From: Sepiola atlantica
Lineage: Eukaryota > Mollusca > Cephalopoda > Sepiida > Sepiolidae
NCBI GenBank assembly: GCA_963556195.1
Contig: OY744521.1
Span: 135,555,325 to 135,619,324, forward strand
Length of the DNA: 64,000 bases
Direction: 5' to 3'
A model generated the notes under the pieces. That model did not search any database. It was not told the DNA's origin and saw nothing but the letters and a program-made list of their open reading frames with translations. A program made the translations under genes and the position numbers. The stretch's first letter is position 1. Every line of letters begins with the position of its first letter. Below, in pieces: positions 45,800-57,170 of this stretch.

Positions 45800-45855
45800 T
45801 ATATCAACAAACAAGCGCTTGTTTCGTCTTTATAAGACTCATCAGCATGGATACA
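45800..45855 (-). ncRNA. Hammerhead ribozyme, complete core
   Basis: Minus strand: the stem I strand ends ...GTATCCATG (to 45,846). Core CTGATGA (45,845-45,839) follows. Stem II GTCTT-ATA-AAGAC (45,838-45,826) has 5 perfect base pairs. Next is GAAA (45,825-45,822), then a 12-nt perfect palindrome ACAAGCGCTTGT (45,822-45,811) as stem III, with the conserved A15.1-U16.1 pair. The cleavage triplet is GTT, and the return strand TGTTGATAT pairs back across stem I (about 10 bp with one mismatch and three G-U pairs). All essential residues are present. The palindromic stem III can fold alone or dimerise. Confidence 0.88.
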
Positions 45856-45869
45856 TACAACTGACCCAC

Positions 45870-46030
45870 CGACGGCACGGTCCAAACCTTAGGTCTGATA
45901 ACCCAACATCTACATCCATGTATATGGTTTGGTTGTTTTATCTTACGGCATATCAGCGTTTTACAGGTTATTTAATGTCGAATCCAGTCATTTTGGTAAA
46001 AGATTTTATGATTCATCTGTAGAACTTATT
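45870..46030. repeat. Dispersed repeat beside the hammerhead
   Basis: The text ttacggcatatcagcg, then gttatttaatgtcgaatcca and attttggtaaaagatt, matches 51,280-51,350 and, weakly, 12,475-12,700. It may belong to the same hammerhead-bearing retroelement. Confidence 0.5.
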
Positions 46031-46154
46031 TCAGGTTTTTCTGGTTTGTGAAGATTTATTTTCAATCTCCATTTCTTTGAATTCTTTGTTTGATGTGATT
46101 GTTGGAGTGGGTTGCATAGGTTTCTTTAATTGTGTTTTTTTCATGTATATGGGT

Positions 46155-46156
<2 letters not shown>

Positions 46157-46213
<57 letters not shown>
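46157..46213. repeat. (TA)n microsatellite
   Basis: This is an uninterrupted TA run at the 3' end of a minus-strand SINE. Confidence 0.95.
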
Positions 46214-46217
<4 letters not shown>

Positions 46218-46300
46218 CTGTTTCGTCATTTCACGACTGAGATTTGAGACCCGAATTACCCCTGGTGGCTAATGCTCTACCATATGAACTAACAAAATCA
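46214..46300 (-). mobile_element. tRNA-derived SINE with half-hammerhead tail
   Basis: On the minus strand, TAGTTCATATGGTAGAGCAT (46,291-46,272) is a tRNA D-arm with box A. GGGTCTCAAATCTC (46,252-46,239) is a T-arm-like box B. Directly after it comes GTCGT-GAA-ATGAC, GAAAC and the palindrome ACAGCTGT, then (TA)n. This tail has the stem II, GAAA and stem III layout of the 45.8-kb hammerhead but lacks the CUGANGA strand. A TA run forms the 3' end. Confidence 0.7.
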
Positions 46301-46454
46301 CTACTGGGAGTGGAATAAATTATATTGTTGTTAAATTAAATTCATTTATTTACATTTTATGACAGTAATACCCGAAGGAACTCAATTATTTTTATACAGG
46401 AGAATATTTCATTACACTAAGTCAAAACAATCATTTCTTCCACCAGAATGCTGC

Positions 46455-46590
46455 ACCCAAAGGGGAGCGTATTTGACATAATGGTAACAGTGTTCGCTTA
46501 TGGGCCGGGAGACCAGGGATCAATCCTCGATCGAGTCATACCAAAGATTAAAAAAGTGGTACTTAATGCAATAAAAGATTAGGATCAAAG
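46455..46590 (+). mobile_element. tRNA-derived SINE
   Basis: The sequence ggggagcgtatttgacataa then tggtaacagtgttcgctta carries a box A-like D-arm. gggatcaatcctcg is a box B (consensus GGTTCGANTCC). The tail gagtcataccaaagattaaa leads into an A-rich end. There is no acceptor-stem closure as a real tRNA would have. Confidence 0.75.
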
Positions 46591-46764
46591 ATAAGTGGAG
46601 TAATCGAGCATTTTACTTGTTTTTTTCAAGCTATAATTACTAATCATTTTTAGGGTTCTACTTTTGGGGTTAATTTTGTAATTCATTAGTTCAGAACGAG
46701 ATTAAACATTTTAAGCTACTTTAGTGTCAAAAATATATTCACTCGTTGGAAGGCCACAGTGAAG

Positions 46765-46772
46765 TGTATAAG
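46765..46772. repeat. 8-bp target-site duplication, left
   Basis: tgtataag is identical to 50,103-50,110. Confidence 0.85.
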
Positions 46773-46943
46773 CAGTGTTGCCAACTGAGATTTTCAAAAC
46801 CCGCTAGATTGAGAAAGCAAAATCGCCAGAAAATCGCTAGATTTTTAACTTTTCGTCATTATTGGCAACTGAGATTTTCAAAACCCGCTAGATCGAAAAC
46901 AATAAAATCGCTAAAAAAAAAAACCCACAGGATTTTAACTTCG

Positions 46944-47016
<73 letters not shown>

Positions 47017-47960
47017 CAAAATGACTGCCAAATTTTATCGACTACTTTTGTCTGTTTTTCAAAGATATGACAGCGAAAATATATCCACTGTACAAATATT
47101 AATTTGTCTGTTTTTGTCTATTACTTAAAAAAATTATTTTGCAAATATTAATTTGTTGTCTGACTTTTGCGGATTATTTTGCAAATAAAAGTTAATTTGT
47201 TTTCATACATATTAATTTGTTGCCACCTAGGGTTAGTGGGAGGTTTAATGGAGTGTATATTTTGTTTTGTAACAAATCATAAAATCAAACAGTGTTTATT
47301 AAAAATTTAAATATACTATTACATATTTAACATCACAATAATGGCGTATCTAAATATAGAATATTGCCGAAGAAATTGTCCACAAAAATGAAATTATATT
47401 TGCAAAATAATCCGTAAAAATCGGAAAATTAATTAATATTTTCAAAATAAAAGCTATAAAAAATATTCACAAAAATGAGAAAACAAATTAATATTTGCAA
47501 AAATTTTTTTTATATATTTGGTTAAAAAGTTTAAACTAACAAAATGTGGCAACGTACTTTGCATTGTAAAATTTTTAGTTGAATAAATAAACTTCTCGAT
47601 TAAAAAAAAATCTACCAAAAGTGATCGAATTTCATGCAATTTTTGATAATTCTCAATTTCTGAATTAATTTATTTTTGAAAAGACATTTTGTAACAGTGG
47701 AAACCTTTCTTTTAATTTTTCAGTGAAAAAAAAAATCCAAATTTTAAAAAAATATACTCATTTGAAAACTGAAATTCAAGGCTAATTTAATTATTGTTTA
47801 TATTTCATTTTCGGTTCATTCGAAAGATAAAGCAGAAAATTATGTCCAAAAATATTAATTCATTTTTCGTATGTACGGCAAAGTTATGACCAGAACCCCA
47901 CCAATAGACAAAACGGAAAATAATCAGATTTTCATCAAAATAAACGATTTCTTTTAAAAA

Positions 47961-48272
47961 TTTATTTATCTACCTCCCACAAGGTAAGATGTGACACAAG
48001 GTCGGGAAAGTGGGATTAGATAAGCCACCGCTCGAGAGGTGAGCACTCTGGCCATTTAAAAATTGCCTGGGCAGCCCCGTCGGCATTCCCCGGTAGGGGC
48101 GCCTCAGGCAGTAAGCAATAATCTTACTCCTCCCCAAATAGGGGAGGCAAAGCCTGGGATGACCGACCCATAGACCCGCGTAAATCAAGCCCCGAAGGCC
48201 AAGACAATACCAGTGTATGGGATGCAGTATCCATCGGAATAGATACTACACTTTGATCTTAGCCAAAAGGCC
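47961..48272 (-). mobile_element. U2 snRNA-headed SINE, copy B
   Basis: The minus strand starts GGCCTTTTGGCTAAGATC then AAAGTGTAGTATCTATTC, which is U2 nucleotides 11-45 with one inserted A and one substitution. It continues collinear with copy A: GGATACTGCA, ACACTGGTATTG, the GCCTTCGGGGC hairpin, GCATTCCC in the plus sense, and the end GATAAATAA. No target duplication could be confirmed here. Its core head is closer to real U2 than copy A. Confidence 0.85.
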
Positions 48273-48511
48273 AATGAAATTAAACGAACAAGTATTTATT
48301 TTAAACACGACAAATTCGAAGCTTTTATTTGTAATAAACAAACAATATGTTTTAAAGACTTTATTGTCAATAAGTAACTTTGTTAAAACAAAGTAAATGC
48401 AACTTTCTGAAATATTTTTAATAAATGTCAATAATTTTACAAGTTTTCCACAATTCCACTTGTAATCCTCGTGTCCGGTAACGGGAAATTAGATAATGGA
48501 AAATGAGGTAA

Positions 48512-48880
48512 CGGAAAATTCGGTAATTTGGGGAAAGTAGGAAAATCAGCCCTAACTCCTATAGTTTTAAATAGGGTCTACCCCCCTCCCCACTGCAAAA
48601 AATATTTTAAAACATTTACTGCTGTTTTAAAGCAAATAAAATCGAGTTATGTTTGTTCTAAGAACACTGTTCTGGTATTATCTTTTCAAATTATTATTTT
48701 GATAAAAAAATATTAAATCAAAATCCTATTAAGAGATTATCAATTGTAATGCATTTCGGTTTCTTCGTCAGAAAGTCGGCCATTTTAATATTTTGTTAAT
48801 GATTGAATTACTTCGATATTTATTCTATACGTACCTAATTTTCTAATTTTCCTACCTTGCCAAAATTACATAATTTTCCG
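48512..48880. repeat. Nested inverted repeat (possible MITE)
   Basis: The arms 48,512-48,548 and 48,844-48,880 are reverse complements at about 31 of 37 positions (ggaaaatt...gtaatttg...gtaggaaaat). They lie inside the hAT-like element and enclose about 300 bp without coding capacity. Confidence 0.6.
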
Positions 48881-50102
48881 GCCACTCCCCCCCCCCAAAA
48901 AAAAACACGCACCCTTCCTACTACTAACCCTAAGTCCGGGTGGTAATACTAAAAATAAATAAAGAATAAATTTAACAAAAGTCGAAAAAAGTGCGTGCGA
49001 CGTGGGTGTAACAGGGCTGTTAATAGTCAATTTATTGAATATTAAAGTTAGTTTTTATTGTTGTGTTATTTATTTATATTAAATAAACCGTTGTATTGTA
49101 TCACTTATCTTTCACGGAAAGACAACAACAGCAATTATTTCAGAATGCATCAGTTTTGCATATACTTGTAACATAAAATGATCCCCCATTTCCGGGCCAT
49201 TCTAACTTAGTAGGTAAAAGAATTTAGTTAACATTGGTATTCAGAGTGTAAGTCGAATATTTTTATTGGTAAATTATGGGGATGCAAAGTAAACATTTCA
49301 AAGTTCACTGCCTCCTATCTCTCTTATCAAACCTTTTGTAATGTTAAAAATCGAAAATTGAACAAACTGCTGGAAGAACATTACATTTTTGCACGATTGG
49401 TAACATTTATTTGATGTATTTTGTTTAATTTTCGATTTTTAGCGCTTATCCGAGTGATCATCGTCGACATCTTATCGACGTTATTTTTTTTTTTTGATTA
49501 TGAACTGAACAGTCGACACCATGTTTGTTTTTAACAAAAATATGCTTTTAAATAAGTTAAAACATACATAAACTTATCCAGGTAGGTAGAATAGTAACTT
49601 ATCTTGCCTTTGGTAACATTTATTTGTTGCACATTTATTTGTTGTTGTTTTTATTGTGTTTTTGTTTACCCATTTTTCGTTTTGTTCGCTCTCGTTATAA
49701 ATGCCCTAGAATTGTTTTTTTTTATTAATTTATTTTTACGTTCGTGGGCTTTTGTCCGTGTTTGAATTATTTTGGTGGCCTTTTGTCCGGTGAGCTTTTG
49801 TCCGGTCGCGATCACCATTTTATTTTTAGAACATTAACATTTTTATTTACATGTAAAACTACTGCAGATTTGCATATATTATGTATGGAAGGTAGCTTGA
49901 GAAATAATCTGATGATGACTAAAGAGAAAATGAATACGGAAAATAGTTTTACTGAAATCTGAAATTGCGTGTGTGTATGTGGCAAACGAAATCGCCAGAT
50001 TTTAAAGAAAAAATCGCTAGCCGCTAGATCCAAATTTTACTAGCCAGATTCAAACCAAAATCGCCAGATCTAGCGGGGAAACCCGCTAAATTGGCAACAC
50101 TG

Positions 50103-50110
50103 TGTATAAG
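50103..50110. repeat. 8-bp target-site duplication, right
   Basis: tgtataag is identical to 46,765-46,772. Confidence 0.85.
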
Positions 50111-50384
50111 TACCAAAAAGTATCACAAGAAGAAATAATAATTGTAAATAAAAAGACTTACTATTTGAGTAGCCCCGTCTCTCAAGGGTTGGAGGATATA
50201 TCCGAATGTTTACAGTGGAGTGAAAATGATATGTAACATGAAAGCTATTTTATCTGCTTTTTGGAATACGTATGTTAACAAGACAAAAGAAGATGATGGC
50301 TCTACAACAGCTGTTGTGCAACAGGATAAACAAAAGACAATAACAGGGCTATTCAATTGATAGGAATAATGAAAGAAAGGTGTG

Positions 50385-50560
50385 GTACCAAAACAGTGAC
50401 AGCTAGTTTTGTCACCCTCCTACTTTTCCCAATAGTTAGAGCATAACACTAAAATATAGAGGTTCTAATTCAAACGCCTTCAGCCTACTCTCGGCCTGCT
50501 ATGTCAGCAGGACATCTGATGAAACTTCCTGATACTTGCATATTAGTTTCGTAAAAGGAC
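50385..50560 (+). mobile_element. tRNA-derived SINE
   Basis: The text ccaatagttagagcataaca resembles a tRNA D-arm (box A) and ggttctaattcaa (50,461) resembles box B. A non-tRNA body with tgctatgtcagcaggacatc follows. The copy is diverged and its 3' end is uncertain. Confidence 0.6.
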
Positions 50561-50837
50561 ATTTTATTTCTTAATTATTTGCCTCCTAATTAATCAATCG
50601 ACCAATGAAACATTATTAGACAGCAATTTTAATATTTTCAATGTCTTTTCTATTGTTTTTTTGGATTGTTTTGTTCTTTTATTAAACTTAATGTCTTCAT
50701 CATTAGTAAAAACCGAAAAAAAAATGAATAAAAAAAATAAAAAATTCTTAGAAATGAAGTTAGAAAATTACATTTGTTTAGAGGAGCAAATATATGCATC
50801 GTCCAGATACAAATAAGTATTAATTTAATTCCCTTAT

Positions 50838-50950
50838 ATACGGTATGATCATCTTGACATAGCGGTTCTTGTTAGATCACTGAAGTTAAGAGACGTTGAG
50901 CTGGTTAGTACCAGATGGTTGACCATTGGGAACACCAAGTGCTATATGTG
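50838..50950 (+). pseudogene. 5S rRNA-derived sequence, copy 2
   Basis: The blocks tacggtatgatcatcttgac, agcggttcttgttagatcac, tgaagttaagagacgttgag, ctggttagtacc, gatggttgaccattgggaac and accaagtgct follow the order of animal 5S rRNA almost completely. Substitutions in the internal promoter and 3' stem indicate a pseudogene or a 5S-derived SINE head. Both 5S-like copies are preceded by a ttaatt...atatacgg context. Confidence 0.78.
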
Positions 50951-51279
50951 GGAGGACGACGACACATCCCTGCAAACAAAAAATATATACAACCCTGAAG
51001 ATGCCGTGAGCAAGTACTTCAGTATAACCTGCTAATCCACACATGTTGACATAACCTGAAAAATCGCCACCTCGGCGGAAGTTCTGTTCTCGATCATGTG
51101 GCGAAGCTCGCTAGTGAAAATATGCAATTCATTTTGCTTAATTCCTATTTCGTGAGAACAAATAAACACACATCGTTTTTTGTTATAAACTAGTTTATCA
51201 ACCACTAGACAACAACAACAAAAAAAAAATCAGAGTAGAGGTACAATTAGTTTTCTTTGTAGAAAAGCAGGTTGTTTTG

Positions 51280-51350
51280 TTTTACGGCATATCAACCTTT
51301 CTGGTTCATTTAATCCAGAATACAATTATTTTGTTAAAGATTTGTTTATG
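51280..51350. repeat. Dispersed repeat, further copy
   Basis: The text ttacggcatatcaaccttt, then ttcatttaatccagaata and ttttgttaaagattt, matches 45,940-46,020. Confidence 0.5.
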
Positions 51351-51799
51351 CTTCTAGTTCTTAATATTAAGTTGTTACAAAAATAATGGCTTTTTTTTTG
51401 CTTTTTTTACTTTGGTTTTTTTCCGACATCGGAACCAAAACCGTAAGCAGTCGCAGTTTATCATAACTTTGACTTAAATTTATAGATCCTGAAAGAAATT
51501 TTTTTTTTTCAAATTACCCATGCTGCAAATATTCGTAAAATATACTAATATTGACCCCAAACTAGAAAAAAATAGTAAAGAAGATTGAAATATTGTTACG
51601 ACCTCACACAGCGCGCAAGTCGCCATTTTCCAAAACAACAAAGGCTGAGGAGTGTCCACAAAGGACAGTCATGTGTTGTTCTCCTTTGTTATATTCTAAA
51701 CCAACGGGACCAATGTTGTTCTGATCTTTTGTAATACATATATAAATGAATGAATATAAAGATTATAGGAAGATTTTCTTAAATTTTAGCTAATTCATT

Positions 51800-52390
51800 G
51801 TAATGATAGTACAGCTAATTTATTTACATCATTAGTGATCTGGTGGTATATGCCACAGGTCTGTGTAATATGCAAAGTGGTGCTCCTGTGTGTAGACGTG
51901 GTTGTATATGATTCCCAGCTACAGCTTAAAAGCCTTACCCGCCAGCTAGTCAATGGACGAAAAGGAATCCGAGTGCATAAGTCTTCCCTGCTGGTATATG
52001 ACTTCTCCAACGACAAGACTCTGACCAAACCTCCCTGTGGTACACCATGGATACTGGGTACCCCAAGCTAATTGGCTAGGGATCTCTGAGTCGATTGGAG
52101 CCCTAGAGGTGCAGTGCCCACTGGTATGTGGACACATTCAGACACGCACCAATCCAATCCTCGGCCACAGGGCCTGTGGGAAATGCAATTTTTGGATGTC
52201 CTGTCACAACCTGGGTGACAGTAGTGTATACGGCAACTCACAGGTAATATGTGAGATTGGTTCATGCTCAAGTGGAAACAACATCAGCTCTATAGATGGG
52301 AAAAATGTTCAAGTTGATGAAGGATAGGCATCTAGACGTAAAACTGCCTTAAAAGCTATGTCTAGTCAAAATACTACTAGACAATCAGGC
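51800..52390. other. GC-richer block of unknown nature
   Basis: This block is visibly richer in G and C than its AT-rich surroundings and contains overlapping short frames on both strands (for example a minus frame with GRGLDWCVSECVHIPVGTA). No frame is clearly favoured and no family is recognised. It sits immediately upstream of the minisatellite and could be a decayed gene segment or a repeat. Confidence 0.4.
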
Positions 52391-53836
52391 CCCACCTTTT
52401 TACTTTTATACACCCCAAATATTTTTTTTAATTTTATTCACCACAAATATTTTTTTAAATTTTACTTTTATTCACCCCAAATATTTTTTCTTTTTACTTT
52501 AATTCACCCCAAATATTTTTTTTAATTTTACTTTTATTCACCTCAAATATTTTTTTAAATTTTACTTTTATTCACCCCAAATATTTTTTAAAATTTTACT
52601 TTTATTCACCCCAAATATTTTTTTAAATTTTACTTTTATTCACCCCAAATATTTTTTTAAATTTTACTTTTATTCACCCCAAATATTTTTTTAAATTTTA
52701 CTTTTATTCACCCCAAATATTTTTAAATAATTACTTTTATTCACCCCAAATATTTTTTAAATTTTACTTTTATTCACCCCAAATATTTTTTAAATTTTAC
52801 TTTTATTCACCCCAAATATTTTTTAAATTTTACTTTTATTCACCCCAAATATTTTTTTAAATTTTACTTTTATTCACCCCAAATATTTTTTAAATTTTAC
52901 TTTTATTCACCGCAAATATTTTTTAATTTTACTTTTATTCACCCCAAATATTTTATTAAATTTTACTTTTATTCACCCCAAATATTTTGTCTTTTTACTT
53001 TTATTCACCCCAAATATTCTTTTTAATTTTATTTTTATTCACCTCAAATATTTTTTCTATTTTACTTTTATTCACCCCAAATATTTTTTTAAATTTTACT
53101 TTTATTAACCCCAAATATTTTTTTGATTTTACTTTTATTCACCCCAAATATTTTTTTAAATTTTACTTTTATTCACCTCAAATATTTTTTAAATTTTACT
53201 TTTATTCACCCCAAATATTTTTTAAATTTTACTTTTATTCACCCCAAATATTTTTAATTTTACTTTTATTCACCCCTAATATTTTTTCTTTTTACTTTTA
53301 TTGACCCCAAATATTTTTTTCGATTTACTTTTATTCACCCCAAATATTTTGTCTTTTTACTTTTATTCACCCTAAATATTTTTTCTTTTTACTTTTATTC
53401 ACCCCAAATATTTTTTTCGATTTACTTTTATTAACCCCAAATATTTTTAAATTTTACTTTTATTCACCCCAAATATTTTGTCTTTTTACTTTTATTCACC
53501 CCAAATATTCTTTTTAATTTTACTTTTATTCACCCCAAATATTTTTTTAAATTTTACTTTTATTCACCCCAAATATTTTTTTAATTTTACTTTTATTTAC
53601 CACGAATATTTTTTTAATTTTACTTTTATTCACCCCAAATATTTTTTAAATTTTACTTTTATTCACCCCAAATATTTTTTTAATTTTACTTTTATTCACC
53701 CCAAATATTTTTGCTTTTTACTTTTATTAACCCCAAATATTTTTTACTTTTACTTTTATTCACCCCAAATATTTTGTCTTTTTACTTTTATTCACCCCAA
53801 ATATTTTTTAAAATTTTACTTTTATTCACGCCAAAT
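52391..53836. repeat. Minisatellite, about 35-bp unit, about 40 copies
   Basis: The repeated unit is tttttacttttattcacccc plus aaatattttttta, with variation mostly in the length of the T/A run (33-37 bp). It gives chance frames reading FYFYSPQIFF on the plus strand. Small sub-blocks repeat as groups, which suggests unequal exchange. Confidence 0.95.
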
Positions 53837-53859
53837 AAGGCACATTGCCACTGTGACGT

Positions 53860-55000
53860 AAGGGACTACTGTGAATTAGGGGTCAGATTTATATGAGGCA
53901 TCCTAAGTGGGGAGTTGTGCAGCAAGATGTTTGTTCACATTAGATTTAAAGTGCAATCTGGGTCACAGAATAGGGAGGGAATTTCAAAGGTGAGCGGTTC
54001 GAGGAAAGAAGTTATTAGAGTAGGAATTTTTACGGCATCTGGGGAATTCTACTGTGAAAGGTGGGATTTTGTGGGTATTTACGTTGAGGGAAGACAAGTG
54101 CAGTAAAATCGTCAGAGCACATTCCGTTGGAGTACTTGTAAAACAAGCACAGGGATGCAACATTGCATCGATGGGACAGCTTAGATGTGGCAACAATATT
54201 CCATGCATGGGCGAACTTTCTGAACCAGCTGTAGTTTACTTAAATGAATGAGAAAAGGAGTCATTTTTCACCCTTGCCTTTCCACAAAGCTTTTTAAGAC
54301 CGTGACCCTCTTCCCCCTCCTTTCATTTACAAATAAATGAAATGCAAATCAAAGTCTCGCAAGGTAAAATGTGGGTGCATGAAAATAATATTGAAAACGG
54401 TATTTTCCACTTAAGGTTAAAAATAGAGAATGGAAAATTCCATTAGAAGTAAAGCTAGGTGCTAGGTATACATAGCAGAATATGACGTCATGAGAATAAG
54501 TACATGTCAGAAAAGCCAAGAGACTTCCTGCCTTTGGGAATTAGACGTCAAAGTGATCAAACATAGGTTTTTCTAGTCCTTCTTCACTAGGGTTGGGAGG
54601 AAAAGATGCAGTAACCTGCAGCAAGTACATCAAGATGAATTGCAAGATGTAAATCAAATCCCAGAGCAATTAATGGAATTATTTGTTGTTCTTTTTAATG
54701 GCTTCTATTACTTCAGAAGTAAGAAGAAAGGTTTAACATCTCTACAGCTGCCACATCACATCACTGCGACTATCTTTACAGTTAGATATCACCAACTACT
54801 TCAGAGAGATTAACAGCTATCTCTGTCCGAAGGAAAAGATCTATGAGGAACAAAAAAAACTATAGTATGCTACAAAAATAGACAACTAAGGTTCTATTTA
54901 AGCTAAATAAATGTCGTAAATGCCCCCCCCCACCTACTGTAAACAAAAACTGTTTATAGAGAATTCTGAACAATAAAAAATAAATTTCACTAACAATATT
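53860..55000. other. Spacer, no feature recognised
   Basis: There are short frames near 53,915-54,250 without family motifs, and a poly-C run near 54,924. Nothing can be assigned. Confidence 0.4.
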
Positions 55001-55009
55001 ATCTGAGAA

Positions 55010-55500
55010 TTCATCATCATATTTGGTTTAACGTCCGTTTTACATGCTGGCATGTGTTGTATATTTTTTTTAATTTGACTTCCAAACTAACCTATCTCTG
55101 GACAGGTATTTATTGATCCTTCTTTCTCTCGAGTATATTTTATCCATTTCTCACTCATGTTTTCTTAAACTTCTCCTGTGAACTTACCCTGCTATCTCAA
55201 CTCTTCTACATGTATTAACCCAAGAACTCTCATCAATTCCTTCAATTTGACCATACCAACGAAGTCTCCTGTTCTGCACATATCTCTCTATACTGTCCAG
55301 ATTTAATTTTCTTCTGAGGTCATCAGATCTAAGCCTGTCTTTAAGATTCACATTATATATGAGAATGATACGATGAATATTATTTCACCTCATGCAACGC
55401 ATGTCCTTAAGCTTCCCTGACCGGCTTTCACTTCCAAAGATCCTCACACTTCGTAGATATGCCTGATAGACTCTTTTATTGTTTTCCTGTGTTATTTGGA
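55010..55500 (-). pseudogene. LINE RT C-terminus and 3' end
   Basis: The left end tttggtttaacgtccgtttt is the recurrent 3' terminus. The minus strand then encodes decayed text matching NRRLRWYGQIEGIDESSWVN and LKDRLRSDDLRRKLNLDSI, collinear with 58.5-58.86 kb. Confidence 0.78.
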
Positions 55501-55509
55501 ATTTACTGA

Positions 55510-56420
55510 GATTATCTGTCTTAAGTTATTATGCAAATTTACTTTTGCAACTAAATTTTTCATGTAGGTCAATAAAATATCTAAAAGAAACTGAATGAAC
55601 TCTTTAATAGCAGAAGAAACAATGATTATAATAGATACTATTATGTTTCTTTAAACTTCAAGTCATATTCAGAGTTTAAAGAATTGTTCAAACATCCAGA
55701 GATATGGACGGAAATAGAATTTTTATAAATGCCGAAATAACATCTTACGGTCAAACCGAAACTACTACAACGGATGCAACAGAAAAAAAAAGAGGAAAAC
55801 CACAAAACAAGGCCCAATAACAATTCTTAATTCTCCTTTTATGAAGAGATTTTTCTCGAAATATTAGAAAAATATATTAATACCCATTAACATATTAGTT
55901 ATTTTATTCTTTTTAATTTGCATTTTCAAGGGTCTCAAAAATATATAATAATATACATTTTGAATTCTTTTTTACTATTGAAAAGACTTCTTAATTGAAT
56001 CATGAAATTTAAAAAATTTTTTAATTAAATAAATTAAAAATATAATAAATAAAAAAATAAAAAGTAAAGAAATCTAAGTAAGATATCTGCAATAAAAAGA
56101 AATGTTCAAACTTTAAAATTTTAGATTTTGCCTTTAGTCAAGACCAGGATTCTTCACTAGTGATTAATATCATGATTAATCATATTTTGTCTGTCTGTCT
56201 GTCAGTCACTTACATGCTCAAAAACTACCTGTCAGAGTTGCAACAATTTTAGCATGAAGCACTTTTGCCGTGCCGGATGTGCCATAATGGATAACATTCT
56301 AATACTAATGCACGACAATGATAAAAGCTACAGGTTCGTTGAAATAGAACAAAAATAATCACATGAGCCCAACGGAATTGAAACTGCCAGAAATCCTACG
56401 AATTAACAACACACACATAT
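55510..56420. other. AT-rich spacer
   Basis: No supported features. A ctgt/gtct simple run lies near 56,190. Confidence 0.45.
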
Positions 56421-56429
56421 GTGATAGCT

Positions 56430-57170
56430 GATACTACACAAAATCGCCGTGAAGAGTCAAGGAGAATGGAAAGACCGAGGAGGAAGAGCACAAACCAGAC
56501 CTCCACTAGAATGGTGCGCAGAGTACTGGAACCTTGGAGAAGCTTATTGGACCTCCAATTTCCAGAGAAGACCAATGGTTGTTGCCAGGAAGAAATCAAT
56601 GGTAAACGACTGTTGTAATAACGCAAAATGATTTGCAATGGCTATCAAATGAGGCAGAGAGTGCTGGAAATCTAGGGAGACTTGTTGTCACTTACACTCC
56701 AATGAAGACCACTGAGTATTGTCAGTGAACGATCACTGATAATGACTTATGTGAAAACAAGGGAGTAAATAATAATCTGACGCCCCCTCCTCAAACAAAC
56801 TAAAAAATGTAGTGGCATCAAACATCAGTTGGTACAACAGAAAGTGGTTCTGGAGAATCTGAGAAGATGGAAAGATTAAGGAAAGATAATACTATTCATA
56901 CCTCCAATGGAAGGATACGGAGAGTGCTGGAACCATAAAGAGATTTATTGTCACTCAGATTCCAGAAGAAAAAAAAAACACGTGCCGTTATCAACAAGAA
57001 CATGATAGGAGTCAGTTGCTATGAAAATTAGCATGGTGCTGGAAATAAATGGAGAATATTGGAAATCTGGTGTGACTTGTTACTTCAGGAAGAACAAATT
57101 GCTTTTTTTTCTAGTCAGAGACCACTGGTAATGACTCGTGTAAGAACTCCTAGTGAGTAAAGAATAATTA
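56430..57170 (+). repeat. About 300-bp dispersed repeat, two tandem copies
   Basis: Two adjoining units, 56,445-56,770 and 56,855-57,170, share gatggaaagaccgagg-like starts, gagagtgctggaa, ccactcagattccagaa and cactgataatgactcgtgt, then agtaaataata. A third copy lies inverted at 61,005-61,310. Identity is roughly three quarters by eye. Its type is unknown. Confidence 0.75.

Larger units (their letters stand above)
46773..50102. mobile_element. hAT-like DNA transposon, non-autonomous, 3.3 kb
   Basis: The left end cagtgttgccaact and the right end aattggcaacactg form perfect 12-bp terminal inverted repeats (CAGTGTTGCCAA). Both are flanked by the same 8-bp tgtataag. CAGTG-type ends with 8-bp duplications are hallmarks of the hAT superfamily. 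Subterminal motifs such as cgctagat, aatcgccaga and aacccgcta are repeated near both ends. No transposase motif was found inside. The interior is AT-rich and includes a (TA)n run (46,949-47,012), reiterated tattaatttg motifs, a U2-headed SINE (47,961-48,272) and a nested inverted repeat (48,512-48,880). Confidence 0.85.

Noticed and set aside
50505..50550. ctgatgaaacttcctgata as a hammerhead
   Set aside because: The core-like CTGATGA lacks a stem II and a correctly placed GAAA. It is part of a SINE body.
51590..51640. tgttacgacctcacacag as the start of a Gypsy LTR
   Set aside because: No matching second copy or CA-ending terminus was found in the window.
52987..53861. Long FYFYSPQIFF repeat proteins
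   Set aside because: These are translations of the 35-bp minisatellite. All frames stay open because of unit composition, not coding.
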